From contig RPFO01001218.1 in the NCBI GenBank assembly GCA_009746045.1, positions 1 through 64,000 of the forward strand: a stretch of 64,000 nt of DNA, read 5' to 3'. Source of the stretch: Mesostigma viride. Lineage: Eukaryota; Streptophyta; Mesostigmatophyceae; Mesostigmatales; Mesostigmataceae. Numbering within the stretch: the stretch's first letter is position 1; every line of letters begins with the position of its first letter. The position numbers and the translations under genes are program-made. Below, one piece after another: positions 13,701-35,517 of the stretch. The notes under the pieces were generated by a model. The model did not search any database. It was not told the DNA's origin and was given only the letters and a program-made list of their open reading frames with translations.

Positions 13701-14655
13701 ACCCATCCATGCATGCCAGCACCCCATGACACCCATCCATACATGCCAGCGCCCCATGACACCCATCCATGCATGCCAGCACCCCATGACACCCATCCAT
13801 GCATGCCAGCACCCCACTACACCCATCCACGCATGCCAGCGCCCCATTACACCCATCCATGCATGCCAGCACCCCATGACACCCATCCATGCATGCCAGC
13901 GCCCCACTACACCCATCCATGCATGCCAGCACCCCATTACACCCATCCATGCATGCCAGCACCCCATGACACCCATCCATACATGCCAGCGCCCCATGAC
14001 ACCCATCCATGCATGCCAGCACCCCATGACACCCATACACGCATGCCAGCACCCCACTACACCCATGCATGCATGCCAGCACCCCATGACACCCATCCAT
14101 GCATGCCAGCACCCCATGACACCCATCCATGCATGCCAGCACCCCATGACACCCATCCATGCATGCCAGCACCCCATTACACCCATCCATGCATGCCAGC
14201 ACCCCATGACACCCATCCATGCATGCCAGCACCCCACTACACCCATCCACGCATGCCAGCACCCCATGACACCCATCCATGCATGCCAGCACCCCATGAC
14301 ACCCATCCATGCATGCCAGCACCCCACTACACCCATCCATGCATGCCAGCACCCCATGACACCCATCCATGCATGCCAGCACCCCATGACACCCATACAC
14401 GCATGCCATGATGCCACTACACCCATCCATGCATGCCAGCACCCCATGACACCCATCCACGCATGCCAGCGCCCCATTACACCCATCCATGCATGCCAGC
14501 ACCCCATGACACCCATCCATGCATGCCAGCACCCCATGACACCCATCCATGCATGCCAGCACCCCATGACACCCATCCATGCATGCCAGCACCCCACTAC
14601 ACCCATCCATGCATGACAGCACCCCACTACACCCATCCATGCATGCCAGCACCCC
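7741..14655. repeat. 30-bp minisatellite in four blocks split by a ~270-bp spacer
   Basis: The monomer is CCATCCATGCATGCCAGCAC plus CCCATGACAC. Blocks lie at about 7741-8849 (37 copies), 9121-9331 (7), 9600-11705 (70) and 11976-14655 (89). Between them stand three copies of a spacer derived from the 331-bp unit, at 8850-9120, 9332-9600 and 11706-11975. Variant monomers (ATTACA, ACTACA, CCATACATG, CCAGCGCC) recur in the same order in different blocks, so long segments were copied as units. Because 30 is divisible by 3, most frames stay open, giving spurious ORFs of up to about 930 codons. Confidence 0.95.
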
Positions 14656-15225
14656 ACCCTAGGTATTTATGCATGCCAGCACCCCCCCCTCGGTATTTAT
14701 GCATGCCAGCACCCCCCCCTCGGTATTTATGCATGCCAGCACCCCCCCCTAGGTATTTATGCATGCCAGCACCCCCCCTAGGTATTTATGCATGCCAGCA
14801 CCCCCCCCTAGGTATTTATGCATGCCAGCACCCCCCCCTCGGTATTTATGCTTGCCAGCACCCCCCTAGCTATTTATGCATGCCAGCACCCCCCCTCGGT
14901 ATTTATGCATGCCAGCACCCCCCCTCGGTATTTATGCATGCCAGCACCCCCCCCTAGGTATTTATGCATGCCAGCACCCCCCCTCGGTATTTATGCATGC
15001 CAGCACCCCCCTTGGTATTTATGCATGCCAGCCCCCCCCCTAGGTATTTATGCATGCCAGCACCCCCCCTAGGTATTTATGCATGCCAGCACCCCCCCTT
15101 GGTATTTATGCATGCCAGCCCCCCCCCTAGGTATTTATGCATGCCAGCCCCCCCCCGACGTATTTATGCATGCCAGCACCCCCCCCTAGGTATTTATGCT
15201 TGCCAGCACCCCACCCTAACTAGGT
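14656..15225. repeat. ~30-bp array derived from the neighbouring satellite
   Basis: About 19 monomers of GTATTTATGCATGCCAGCAC plus a C run and TAGG or TCGG. The monomer shares TATTTATGCATGCC with the 331-bp unit and TGCCAGCACC with the 30-bp minisatellite, so it is a third member of the same repeat family. Confidence 0.9.
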
Positions 15226-15490
15226 ATTTATCCTTCCCTCCTTCCCTCCTTCCCTCCTTCCCTCCTTCCCTCCTTCCCTCCTTCCCTCCTTCCCTTCCGT
15301 TAATTAATTTCCCTCCTTCCCTCCTTCCCTCCTTCCCTCCTTCCCTCCTTCCCTCCTTCCCTTCCGTTAATTAATTTCCCTCCTTCCCTCCTTCCCTCCT
15401 TCCTTCCTTCCCTCCTTCCCTCCTTCCCTCCTTCCCCCCTTCCCTCCTTCCCTCCTTCCCTCCTTCCTTCCTTCCCTCCTTCCCCCCTTC
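15226..15490. repeat. TTCCCTCC tract
   Basis: Simple CCTTCCCT repeats, broken twice by TTCCGTTAATTAATTTCCC near 15294-15310 and 15361-15377. The tract runs directly into the TTGTCC array. Confidence 0.92.
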
Positions 15491-25178
<9,688 letters not shown>

Positions 25179-25189
25179 GCTTGATTTTC

Positions 25190-25885
25190 TTGCGCCAACG
25201 GCCGTTGCAATTTGGAAATTAGGGTGTTATTTTTTTTTGCCCAACGGCCGTCGGAACCTTGAAATTAGGGTGTGATTTTCATGCGCCAACGGCCGTTGGA
25301 ACCTGTAAATTAGGGTGTGATTTTCATGCGCCAACGGCCGTTGGAACCTGTAAATTAGGGTGTGATTTTCATGCGCCAACGGCCGTTGGAACCTGGAAAT
25401 TAGGGTGTGATTTTTCTGTCGCCAACGGCCGTTGGAACCTGGAAATTAGGGTGTCATTTTTCTTGCGCCAACGGCCGTTGGAACCTGGAAATTAGGGTGT
25501 GATTTTTCTCGCGCCAACGGCCGTTGGAACCTGGAAATTAGGGTGTCATTTTTCTCGCGCCAACGGCCGTTGGAACCTGGAAATTAGGGTGTGATTTTTC
25601 TGTCGCCAACGGCCGTTGGAACCTGGAAATTAGGGTGTGATTTTCATGCGCCAACGGCCGTTGGAACCTGTAAATTAGGGTGTGATTTTCATGCGCCAAC
25701 GGCCGTTGGAACCTGGAAATTAGGGTGTTATTTTTCTCGCGCCAACGGCCGTTGGAACCTGGAAATTAGGGTGTGATTTTCATGCGCCAACGGCCGTTGG
25801 AACCTGTAAATTAGGGTGTGATTTTCATGCGCCAACGGCCGTTGGAACCTGGAAATTAGGGTGTTATTTTTCCGGCGACGGCCGT
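25190..25885. repeat. ~45-bp palindrome minisatellite 5' of the second gene
   Basis: Thirteen perfect CCAACGGCCGTTGG copies between 25286 and 25845, plus three imperfect ones at the edges. Spacing is 45-46 bp. The unit also contains GGAACCTGGAAATTAGGGTG and TGATTTTTCTTGCG. The array stands just upstream of a splice acceptor (GATCAG at 25938), so it lies in an intron or leader. Confidence 0.93.
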
Positions 25886-25938
25886 TGGAACATAGTACTG
25901 ACCTTCCGGCTATCTGTATGTTTTTTGCATGTGATCAG

Positions 25939-28900
25939 GGGCGTCCGTCAAGGCAGAGAACGGAGGAAGAGCGGAGGAGGTGGGCTTACAAGATTGAACA
26001 TGGGGTGGCGGAAAGGCATCTCACAACATTTTTTGAGGACTGGCGCCAACGAGCTCCGGGCACCGACTTATGGTCGGGGATTGTGAAGACCTTTGAGAGG
26101 AAGGGGCTGCTGACGACACGTGCTGGAAATGCGAAGCCCAGCATTTTGGACTCCTGGGAGCCAGCGCCGTCCTCTCAAGTGCACGACAAGAATCTAACTG
26201 ACACCATACAGGCGGCGTTTCATCTGCGGCAGAAGATACGCCTAGTTCCAGACGATGTCGACATCGTGGGGGGGTCCGCGATTGCGACTCAAGTACGGGT
26301 CCTTAGTAGCAACTTGTGCCAACTCCCGGAACTAATGAGGCATCGGACGGTGACGGTGCGGAATTGTAAGGGGCTCGCGCCGTGGTTCGTGGGGGCCGGC
26401 ACAAGTCTGACGAAGGCAAAATGTGCCGTGCTGATCTTCCGGTTTGCGTGGCAGGTGCTGGCAGACCAGGAGCCCGATTCTTACAATGCCTGGCTGGAAG
26501 AGAATCCAGGGTTTTCTGACAAAATTAAAAAACTGACGGGGGAGGACAGTGACCGTGCCGTGCAGAGGTTCGGATACTTTCGTTCGCCAACGGCCGAGGA
26601 AGGGAGGGCCATTCTCCGGACGTACTCCAAGAAGGATATGGCGGCCGCGTGCTCCGAGGATTTGATCACCATGGACTTGAATACGTCCGAGTGGTCAGAT
26701 GCATCTGACCGTGAGGCAGTACTTGAGCTCACGAACACCGCGTTGGGCTACATGCTCGCGTACGACAAGCCTTTCGTGTTTGCGCAGTTTGCCGTGCTGG
26801 ACGGCAACCACTACACGCAGATGTTGAAGTCCGTGATTTTTGAGGGCTCAGACGAGCAAGTGAGGACTGCGATAGCTGGCGAGATTGCCGGTAAACAAAA
26901 GGGCAAGTACGTGGAGACAACCGAGGAGGCGTTTGATTTGTGGAGGGGGTTGGTGAGGGACGCGGACAAGTTCATGTACACCAATCTGGACGTGCTCAAG
27001 GGCTGGGAGGTGGAGGGGGAAGCACTGATCCCGCCCATGAAGGACATGCGGACGCAAAAGGTAAATATAACGGATCGGGTGTGGGAACGTTGTAGGCACT
27101 AGATGTGATTTTTGTTCGCCAACGGCCGTTGGAACCTGGAAATTAGTGTGTGATTTTTCTTTCGCCAACGGCCGTTGGAACCTGGAAATTTTGTTGATAT
27201 TTTTCTTGCGCCAACGGCCGTTGGAACCTGGAAATTCGGTCGACATTTTTCTTGCGCCAACGGCCGTTGGAACCTGGAAATTAGGGTGTGATTTTTCTTG
27301 CGCCAACGGCCGTTGGAACCTGGAAATTAGGGTGTGATTTTTCTTGCGCCAACGGCCGTTGGAACCTGGAAATTAGTGTGTGATTTTTCTTGCGCCAACG
27401 GCCGTTGGAACCTGGAAATTTGGTTGATACTTTTCTTGCGCCAACGGCCGTTGGAACCTGGAAATTCGGTCGACATTTTTCTTGCGCCAACGGCCGTTGG
27501 AACCTGGAAATTAGGGTGTGATTTTTCTTGCGCCAACGGCCGTTGGAAACTGGAAATTAGGGTGTGATTTTTGTTCGGGAACGGCCGATCTTCCAAAGTG
27601 TAAGGACAAAATGTCAGGTCGTGTGTTGTATGACCGTTTTTTGTCTCAAACACTGATTCACATTTCATGCATGCAGGGGAGAGAGGCGCATCGGAGGGTT
27701 GCCCTGATCGGAGGGGGGCTGAATGCAGAAGACGAGGCCGTTTCCAAAAAGTCGAGGGGGACGGCGCTGCTGGAAGTGCACAACTATTTCAAGACGCACA
27801 TGGAGGAATCCTGGGATAAGCCGGAGGTGCCCCTTCAGGACCAGAAAGAAATATGGAATTTGATTCATGGGGTTTCAAGCAGCACTGAGAAGGCAAGGAA
27901 GGACGGGGAGGGGGAGGAGGGTGGTGAGGAGCGGGTTGGAGGGCGATTGAACGAGGGTGGTTTGTCCGAATCGGAGAAAACCCAAGTCTACGACTTCATC
28001 TCGGCTGTGAAGGATGAAACGGTCGCTCCGAACGACGACAGTAGATGTGGAATGCCGATTGAGGACAAGCTGGCCAAGGAGCTTGCAGAGTTTCTGGACA
28101 TCGTGGCAGCGGACAAGCTGGACGGGGAGGGAAGGGTGATGAGGAAGGGGGGGGGATCAAACAGGAAGGGTGGAGGAGTCTAGCCCGCTTTCGATTCTGG
28201 CCGTCTATCATGGCAACCGTGAAGGCCAAACACGTTCCTCCTCAGTGCTTGTATGACCTGACATACATGGCCAAGATCTTCTGCGAGGTGATGGTCCAGC
28301 TTTTCATGATCTACAACCGCGATTTGGGGAAATACCCCGAACCACGCGACCTCGGCTGGTTGCCGATGCAGCCTTCGGAATCCGACAGCGCCCTTCAGAG
28401 GGTGGCCGATACGGTCGCTGTAGCTGCCAAGAGACTAAGGGCGGTTATCAGGCCAACGGGGAGGGACGATTCCACCTTCCCACTTGCACTGCTGGAGAGG
28501 ACGGATTTTGGGACGACCCACAAGGAGGAAACGAAATGGTGGGTCCTGATTGCGCCCGAACCCCCAACCGAACAGGCTGTGGTGCCCCAACCCGTACAGC
28601 CTGTGGCGGGGGCTGTGGTGGTGACGGGGGCTGTGCCGGAGGAAGGCCAAGCCGAACATGCCGAGGCAGAGGACGTCCAGTCGGGTCGCCAAAAAAAGGT
28701 GGGGGAGAAGCGGGAACCCCCGCGGAAGTTTGGGTCGGAGGAGCTGGCATCCGAAATCGAGCAGCAGGGCCCGTGGATTTCTAAGAAAATTTACGGGTCT
28801 GACGGGGAAACGACCTGTGAGTTCATGATGAAGACTTTCGCGTGGGAGAAAAGCGATGGGCCGACACGGTTGGCTCAAGTGGTACTTAATGCAATGGAGG

Positions 28901-30903
28901 GGTTCGAATTTGTTGTGAAGAGGAAGGGGGGGTGAACCAGCCGGATATCAAGAATGGGATATGGCTGCTGAATTTGGAACACCACGCGAAGCTGTGGAAT
29001 GATGAGGAATTGTTGAAGGGTCGAACGGGTGCGTGGGTGGAGAAAAGGGACTGGAAGGCGGCGAAGGATTGTGGAGATTTCAATGGTGTGAAGGACGCCT
29101 GGTCGTCGTACCTAGGCGATTTCACGGGATTCTTCAACCCACCCGTGATCTTCATTGGGTCAAAGGAGCAGGTGGATGGGTTTAAGGTCCTTCTGAAGGT
29201 ACTTGGGAAGCGGCCTGAGGGGGAGGATATTTCCAATCCCAACGGCCGTTCGGGCAAGGAAATTGCGGGTGCAGCCCAGAAGCGTCCGCTGGAGACGGCA
29301 GGCGCTGGCACCAAAAAGAAACGCCGGAAGCGCGCCGCCTCGGAGACCCCCTCGGCCGAAGACGTCTCAATGGGGGATGATGAGGATGTCGGGTCACATG
29401 GGGGTGATGATGGGGAGGAGGTTGGTGATGATGGTGCCGGCGATGATGAGGGGGGCGGGAATGAGGGTGGTGATAAGGGGGGCGGGTCGAAGGACGGAGA
29501 GGGGGGGGTTCGAAGGGCGGAGAGGGGGGCGGGTCGAAGGGCGGAGAGGGGGGGGGTCGAAGGACGGAGAGGGGGGCGGGTCAAAGGGCGGAGAGGGGGC
29601 GGGTCGAAGGGCGGAGAGGGGGGGGGTCGAAGGACGGAGAGGGGGGCGGGTCGAAGGGCGGAGAGGGGGGGGGTCGAAGGGCGGAGAGGGGGGGGGTCGA
29701 AGGACGGAGAGGGGGGCGGGTCGAAGGGCGGAGAGGGGGGCGGGTCAAAGGGCGGAGAGGGGGGCGGAGAGAAGGGCGGAGAGGGGGGCGGAGAGAAGGG
29801 CGGAGAGGGGGGCGGGGGAAGGAGGGGGGGGAGGGGAGGGAGGCTCGAAGGGGAATTCGGGGGCGTCTGGGGGGGGATGTTGGGGCGTGCCGTCGACTAC
29901 TGCAAAAAGCTCCTTTCGCCTGGCGGGCACGTTCGATCAAGAGCAACGGCTAGTCATCTGTCAAAGGGTAAGTTAATCTGAGTGAATATGGTCGGTTAAA
30001 TTATGATGTTTGCATATTCCCAAGTTTGATTTGCGATTGTAATGATAACTAATTGCGCCGCTCGTCATTGCTTGTCCCACCCACAGGTGACGAGTCTGAA
30101 GAGGAGCCGCCAAAGGATGACGCGCATGGCGGCCCACCCAAAGGGTTTGAGGAAGATTCGGAAGAATCGGAAGAATCGGAACCTGAGGAGGAAGCGCCAC
30201 AAAGACGTGTCACAGTTACCGCAACCCAGCCCAAGCCACTAGACAAGAAAGTGCCACCACCAAGTTGGCAGCCGTGGATGGAGAATCTGGAAGGTGGGGG
30301 GGGGGGAAACGGGTCGTGCCCCGCTCGCCTGTTGGATGTCCGGTTTCGGTATTGTGCAAGCACGGCGGTGAATTTTGCCAGTATCGGAAGAACCAATCCC
30401 AGCGCCTTGATACGTTGTGGAAGCCCACGTGGGCTGCTGATTCGGTGGCTAAACTCAATGCAGACCCAATGAAGCTGGCACACATGCCTGATTTCCACGT
30501 CGACACGTTCCTGGTGCATGGAGTCGTTCGAAAGGTGGATAAAACGGGCGTGTGGTACGTTAAATTTTGGGCAGAAGGGTGTGACGAAAAGGGAATCTGG
30601 ATTAATGGGGAGCAGGGGACGATGCCCGCGGCAATTTTCAAGGTACAACAAGACGAGATGCGGAACTGTTTCAAGCCACCTGAGGGAACGTATTTGGAGT
30701 GGTGGATGGACAAGGGGTACCTGGCGACCAGATCTTCCCCAGCGACCAGATCTTCCCCACGACTCCAAGAGAAGGGGGGAGACCAAGCCGCAGGGCAGGG
30801 CAAACGAAAACCTCAAGGGAAGGCTGGCGCAGATGTGCGGGAGGGGGGTGTAAAGAAGCCCAGCGGACGGGGTGTAAAGAAACGCCTGTTAGTAGGTAGT
30901 TAG
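25939..30903 (+). CDS. Multi-exon gene of unknown function, palindrome-bearing introns
   Basis: Exons on the plus strand are 25939-27060, 27677-29967 and 30087-30903. Junctions are ATCAG|GGG, AAAAG|GTAAAT, ATGCAG|GGG, AAAGG|GTAAGT and CCACAG|GTG, and all codon phases agree. I do not recognise the product. The first exon gives 374 soluble, globular-looking codons. Later parts have a basic nuclear-localisation-like KKKRRKR, an acidic serine-glutamate stretch, a Gly/Lys/Glu repeat and a C-terminal YVKFWAEGCDEKGIW segment. The frame breaks three times, at G runs 28147-28155, 28926-28932 and 30296-30306, each mendable by one base. An upstream exon is implied by the acceptor but none was found in the preceding 20 kb. 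The shared palindrome suggests a link to the transposase-like gene at 1.3-5.35 kb. It could be a transposon-encoded companion protein. Confidence 0.6.
27117..27600. repeat. ~46-bp palindrome minisatellite filling intron 27061-27676
   Basis: Ten perfect CCAACGGCCGTTGG copies between 27119 and 27546 at 46-bp spacing, with the same unit as the array at 25.2-25.9 kb (GGAACCTGGAAATTAGGGTG). Some units read TTGGTTGATA or TCGGTCGACA instead. It occupies nearly the whole 616-nt intron. Confidence 0.93.
29470..29830. repeat. GC-rich ~24-bp repeat inside an exon
   Basis: Units such as GGGTCGAAGGGCGGAGAGG occur about 15 times. In the gene's frame part of it encodes Gly-Ser-Lys-Gly-Gly-Glu-Gly repeats. 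Run lengths of G differ between units, so the frame through this tract is uncertain. Confidence 0.75.
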
Positions 30904-31395
30904 ATAGCTTGATCTGAACTCGTGTACATTTGTAAAGATCGATCTGTACATCTGTCTCCAGAGCATTCACTTGAATATTCAAAGTTCAAGTGGGAATTAC
31001 TGGTTGGGTTGTGCACAGGCTTGTGCACAATTTTGGCAATAATTATAATTCGTTCTATAAATAGAACTAGCGGGGTCGTGGAGAGGGTTGTGCAATTGTA
31101 AATAATCTACAACTTGTCTCACTTGCTTACCCTCCGAGTGCATGACACTATGACAAAAACAGCCAATTTTACCCCGACTTGAATAAATTTTAATAAATGT
31201 TAATAAATTTTAATAAATTTAAGCAATCTAGTAATGAAAAGTGCACGCGGAAAGCGCACCAGTGACCAAATTGCATGAAATGGTAATGATTTCATGTGGA
31301 AACGCATTCACAATGAGCATCAATTGTCATGTATTTGTTGAAATGGCGTCTCCTCAAGTAATAAAATTTGGCATGGGTATTGTAGATTGATTGTG
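30904..31395. other. AT-rich intergenic stretch
   Basis: This follows the stop of the second gene and is presumably its 3' UTR and flank. It contains AATAAATTTTAATAAATG-type repeats at 31184-31220 and no coding potential that I can support. Confidence 0.5.
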
Positions 31396-33192
31396 GGCCC
31401 CCCCCAACCACGCACCGGTGGCGAGCTAAAAATAGAAAAAGACGCTATTTATGAGATATTTTGCCCAAGACAAACCACTTATCCAAATGACCTGCCCATA
31501 CATTTCTGCAAAGTTTGGACCCCACTTTTTTAAAAGCTGGGCTATTTACATGGCCAAAATGGTCACATTTGTTTGAGTTATTAATTTTCCCGCAAAATGG
31601 GTACTTTTTTGAGCAAAAAAAAATCAAATCATTAACACGTCAGATTGGGTCATCCATACATTTTATATTCCACTGAGTGGGGGGAAACACAACCCCAAAG
31701 TTTGAGCTCATTCTGACAAGCGTAGCTCAAGTTATTGATTTTCCTGTGATGCCACCTGGGTAGAGGCTAAAAGAGAATTGAGCTAGTGCTGAGCCAAAAT
31801 GACATCTGTTTTGCTACCCTAGACACCCAAAAACATGCCCACTTTGATCACGGAGTGTGAGGAGGATGTCCGGAGCGTCATACGCCCCACCCCTCCATCG
31901 GCACAGCCAGCCTTGTGAGTCTACCCTTATCATGCAACAAGGCTGGTAGGACGACACGCCTAAGCAGCATATGTCATGCCTTAATCAGGCTAATAATGTG
32001 TGATTTTGTGCCAACAACCAAGCTGTTCCACCCAACAACACATTAAAAACCATCTTCCAAAATGCCCAACAAGCCGGGAACATGTGGAGGAACACACACG
32101 CAGTATATAAAGAGAAAATAAGCTGACTTTTTATCCAGCCAACCTGTGGCTAGCTGCTCTGGTTAGCATGACAAAGGCTATCATTTACTCAGTGGGAAAG
32201 GTGAATTGACCATTGGAACAACCTACCTGACGCATGTGCCACCAAAGCATTGTGTCCCGCAAAATGCACACTGCCTCCTTTCTAACAAGCACGAGCCACT
32301 TTCTTTAGGAGACAGGTGCCAGCTCGTCAGTGTCTGGGGAAAATGATGCCGCTGCTTAGGACTTGACCGCGTGAATTTCCTCGAACACAACTGTCTATAA
32401 AGCAAAAGAAATTTCAGAGAAGCATGGAAATAAAAGCATTACACCTTCCCGACAGGTTGTGGGCCACGCACTGCAGCAAGCCAGCCACGTCACAGACGAA
32501 CTTGCTAAAAAACATCCAGGAATCTAGCGATGCGGCGCCAGGACCCGCAACTTCATGGCTGCATCTGGCCAGAAAGAAGGCGAAAAGCTTACTACGCTCA
32601 ACGAGCTAAGAAAGCAGGAAAACGCTAGCTAGTTAAGACGTTTAATACAAGAACGTACCATAACGGGCATTTATTCGTGCCCAGGAGCACAAGAAAGGCC
32701 ACCCTTTCATGGAGAGGTCGGGCGCGCATCGCGCAGGCCTAATGTTATCTTACCGCAAAATGACGGGAAAGGTAAAGATAGCAGCGGGAATTTTCACGGC
32801 AGCCTTTAGAAACATCATTAAACTAGCTTCCGATACGACCATCAGAACTGGCAACAATCGACAATCACACGGGCAGGCATCCATTATACTTTATTCATCG
32901 ATCCCGATAGAAATTCAGGCCGGACCCCCCCTGCCGATGGTCAAGAAAAAGAGCCCGCGACATTATAGATCGCAACCATCCCACCATAAAGTAGAATCAG
33001 TAACTAATTTTCTCCAACAACAATCGAGCATTTTTTCTGCTTTCCGCGAGCCAGATTTGTCACGTTTCGTCTAAAAGCAGTCGCCATGGCCACTTCCGCA
33101 AGGGGTGCGCGCACCGTGCACCCACTTTTCACGGTACGGAGGGTACCGCGGAATTTTTTTGGCGCGGAAAATATTCGCCGCGCCGAGTCCCC
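31396..33192 (+). mobile_element. TTAA-type non-autonomous element, copy 1 (left end unresolved)
   Basis: About 1.8 kb is near-identical to 37089-38867, with a few small indels. Its right end is CGAGTCCCC followed by TTAA (33193-33196), exactly as in copy 2. Just inside that end is a stem GGCGCGG/CCGCGCC. The left TIR seen in copy 2 was not found here, so copy 1 is truncated or diverged on the left. A ~60-codon frame starting MEIKALHLP (32424) is shared by both copies but nothing supports its being a gene. Confidence 0.75.
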
Positions 33193-33196
33193 TTAA

Positions 33197-33485
33197 TTAA
33201 TTAGAAACATAACTCCGTTGCATGGGAGTACATGTAGCACATATCCCGGAGAAGGGGCATATGGCTTTTAATACATTCTGGGCTACTTCCTGCATGCAAG
33301 AGTGGAATGTAAGCAACACTTGCTCTAGGTGCTTCAAGGGCACCGGCACCACCATGCTGTCTCGGGTTCAACCCAACTAAGGGGATCCCGGCACGGGGGA
33401 GGAAGATCATCATAGCTATACAAGAGCTAGGGCATGGCTTCTCAACAGAGAGCATCTCTCTGCATAGGCATAGCATGGCTAAATT
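33197..33485 (-). mobile_element. LINE 3' tail fragment
   Basis: On the minus strand, 33243-33197 reads ATGTGCTACATG, then a hairpin built on ACTCC/GGAGT, then an AATTAATTAA tail. This matches the 3' ends of other LINE copies here. It abuts the TTAA of the element to its left. The rest up to 33485 has no recognisable coding content. Confidence 0.6.
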
Positions 33486-33649
33486 CTTAATTAATGCAAC
33501 ATCCATTAAAAAAAAAATTAAATTATAACAAGCCTCCGTGGGGAGGTCATGTAGCACATATTCCATATGATGGATGGATGGGGTGGGGGAAGCCGCGTAA
33601 TCAAACTATCCTAACGCTAAGCTATCTAGTCTAGAAAATCCTCACTACC

Positions 33650-35065
33650 CTACTCATCAAAACGCCTCCTCCGCTTGGGGGGAGGGGGCTTGCCCACAGG
33701 GTCGGGCGTGTGCGCCTTGACAATCTTCTTCCACCTCGTCTTGTCCTGCATGGCAGTCCAAAGACGGGAGAGAGAGTGGATGCGGTACTCAAACTGGGCT
33801 GGGACCACTAGGTCGTCCAGCAACATCTGGGTGTAGTTCGTGACAGGTTTCCCTACCCTTTTGGGAATGCCCTCGGGGCCAGGCCAGGTCAGAATGTGTC
33901 GCCCTGGCTGGCCAAGCCGCTGGGGGCCGGCCAGACCAAGGGCGGTGTCGACCTGGCTGGTGCGAGCAAGGTGTCCTACAAATGCTATCCTACGCTGCCT
34001 AATCTCGTCCGAAATACGAGGCATGCCATGATACAAAGACTCTGATGACGGACGCTCTGAAAAACCTACGTTAAGGACCTGTCGGAGCATCCTGTAAACC
34101 GTGCCGTCTAGCCTAGCTGCCAGTTTGGGTGTGAGTGTCCACGCCTCGGCGCCATACGAGAGCACCGTGAGGACGAGGACCTTGAAGAGCATGCGCTTGC
34201 GGTGCTCGCCCAGGCCCTTCGAGCGCCAGTAGGTGTTGAGCGAACGGAGCTTGGCCCAGGAAAGGCCGATGCGGGTGTCCACATCGTCGGCAGTGTCAGG
34301 AAGCCAACTCCCCAACAGCTTGAAGCGGTCGCGGAACGGGACCGTCGTCCCGTCGAGCAGGCGCGGCAGCGGTGGGGCACTCAGTGGAGGCCCCAATCAC
34401 CATCGCCTCAGTCTTGACACTAATCTCCAGCCCCACCGCCCGTGCCTCCAGGCCCAGACAGTCCAGCCAGGTCTGAATGTGCTCGGGCCGGGCTCTCGAT
34501 GAGGGTGGTGTCATCCGCATAAATCAGGTCGGCAAGGCGGTAACCAGGTCTAACCCCGCCGTGCTCTTTCACGCCGCCGATGTCCAAGCCTGGCAGTAAA
34601 GCGCGCACGTGCCCGGCGCATGACGTGATCCACGACAATAATGAACAGGTATGGGGACAGGACACAACCTTGCCACACCCCGTGGTGAAGGGGGAATGGT
34701 GGGGTGGTGCCTTCCGCAGTCCGCACTACTGCCTGTGAGCCCTCATACAGTCGGCGAATGGCAGCAATAAACGCAGGTGGTACCCGATCCAGAGCTAGGA
34801 TGGCCCAAAGAGCCTCCCAGAGAACCGTGTCAAAGGCCTTGATATAGTCAACAAAAATGAAGACCAGCGGCAAACTGTCAGGGGGAAGGCGACGCACCTC
34901 CTCCATCAACCGGCGCGCGACAAACACAGCCATGACAGTGTTACGACCACGACGGAAACCCATCTGAGACTCACCCAGGTGTGGGTCCAGCGCGGCGCGG
35001 AGCCTGTGCAGCATCATGCGCATGAAGACCTTCAGCGCGGCGCTCTGGAGGCAGACAACATCCAT
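33650..35065 (-). pseudogene. LINE reverse transcriptase, frameshifted
   Basis: Reverse transcriptase of a non-LTR retrotransposon; it would copy element RNA at the target site. Visible blocks in order are QMGFRRGRNT, VFIFVDYIKAFDTV, GVWQGCVLSPYLF, then after frameshifts LADLIYADDTTL with the catalytic YADD, TWLDCLGLEARAVGLE, and the C-terminal FKLLGSWLPD and YGAEAWTLTPK region, ending in KRRRRFDE. At least three frame changes fall between 34665 and 34296, so it cannot make a full enzyme. The C-terminal half closely resembles the RT fragment at 48.3-49.26 kb, placing both in one family. The upstream endonuclease is missing. Confidence 0.88.
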
Positions 35066-35195
35066 GGGGGTCCCATTATAGACATGGCTCGGCTAAATGC
35101 TGAAGGCATCATCCATGGGGGCCATTATGGGCGCACATGCGCGTGGGCCACATGCTAGGCTAAGCCTGACTAATCTACACTACTGGCATATATTC

Positions 35196-35402
35196 CTAGT
35201 CTGAGGTGGCAGGAGGGGGCTGCCAGGGCTTGTGGTCAACGTGGATGACCGCCCCCCTCCAGTATACCGGCTTCCCCCGTGCGCTCTGCCGGAGCTGAAG
35301 GTAGGTCGGCCATAGCTCGCGTCGCCGCTGTTGCTGGGCCAGGGTCAAGTCGTCGTCCAGCGTGAAGCGAGTCTCCCAGAGCTTAGAACTTGCGGCATTT
35401 AA
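35196..35402 (-). pseudogene. LINE ORF1, C-terminal part
   Basis: The segment TLDDDLTLAQQQRRRELWP followed by GKPVYWRGAVIHVDHKPW is typical of the end of an L1-type ORF1 RNA-binding protein. It is separated from the rest of ORF1 by the TTAA element that begins at 35403. Joining the two sides at TTAA leaves a one-base frame difference, so the ORF was or became broken independently. Confidence 0.7.
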
Positions 35403-35517
35403 GGGGACTCGCACGTCCAAAAGCCTGAAAAACTGACTATCAGTTCCAATGCACTCGGGAACCATCTAGTGATGATTGAGTACCATAAATATGATGTTTG
35501 GACATTCATGCCACCAC

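Noticed and set aside
7741-14655. CRISPR-like array
   Set aside because: The repeats are directly joined with no unique spacers, and the DNA is eukaryotic.
7600-14657. Several open frames of 370-930 codons in the 30-bp minisatellite
   Set aside because: A 30-bp, stop-free repeat is open in many frames on both strands; there is no unique coding sequence.
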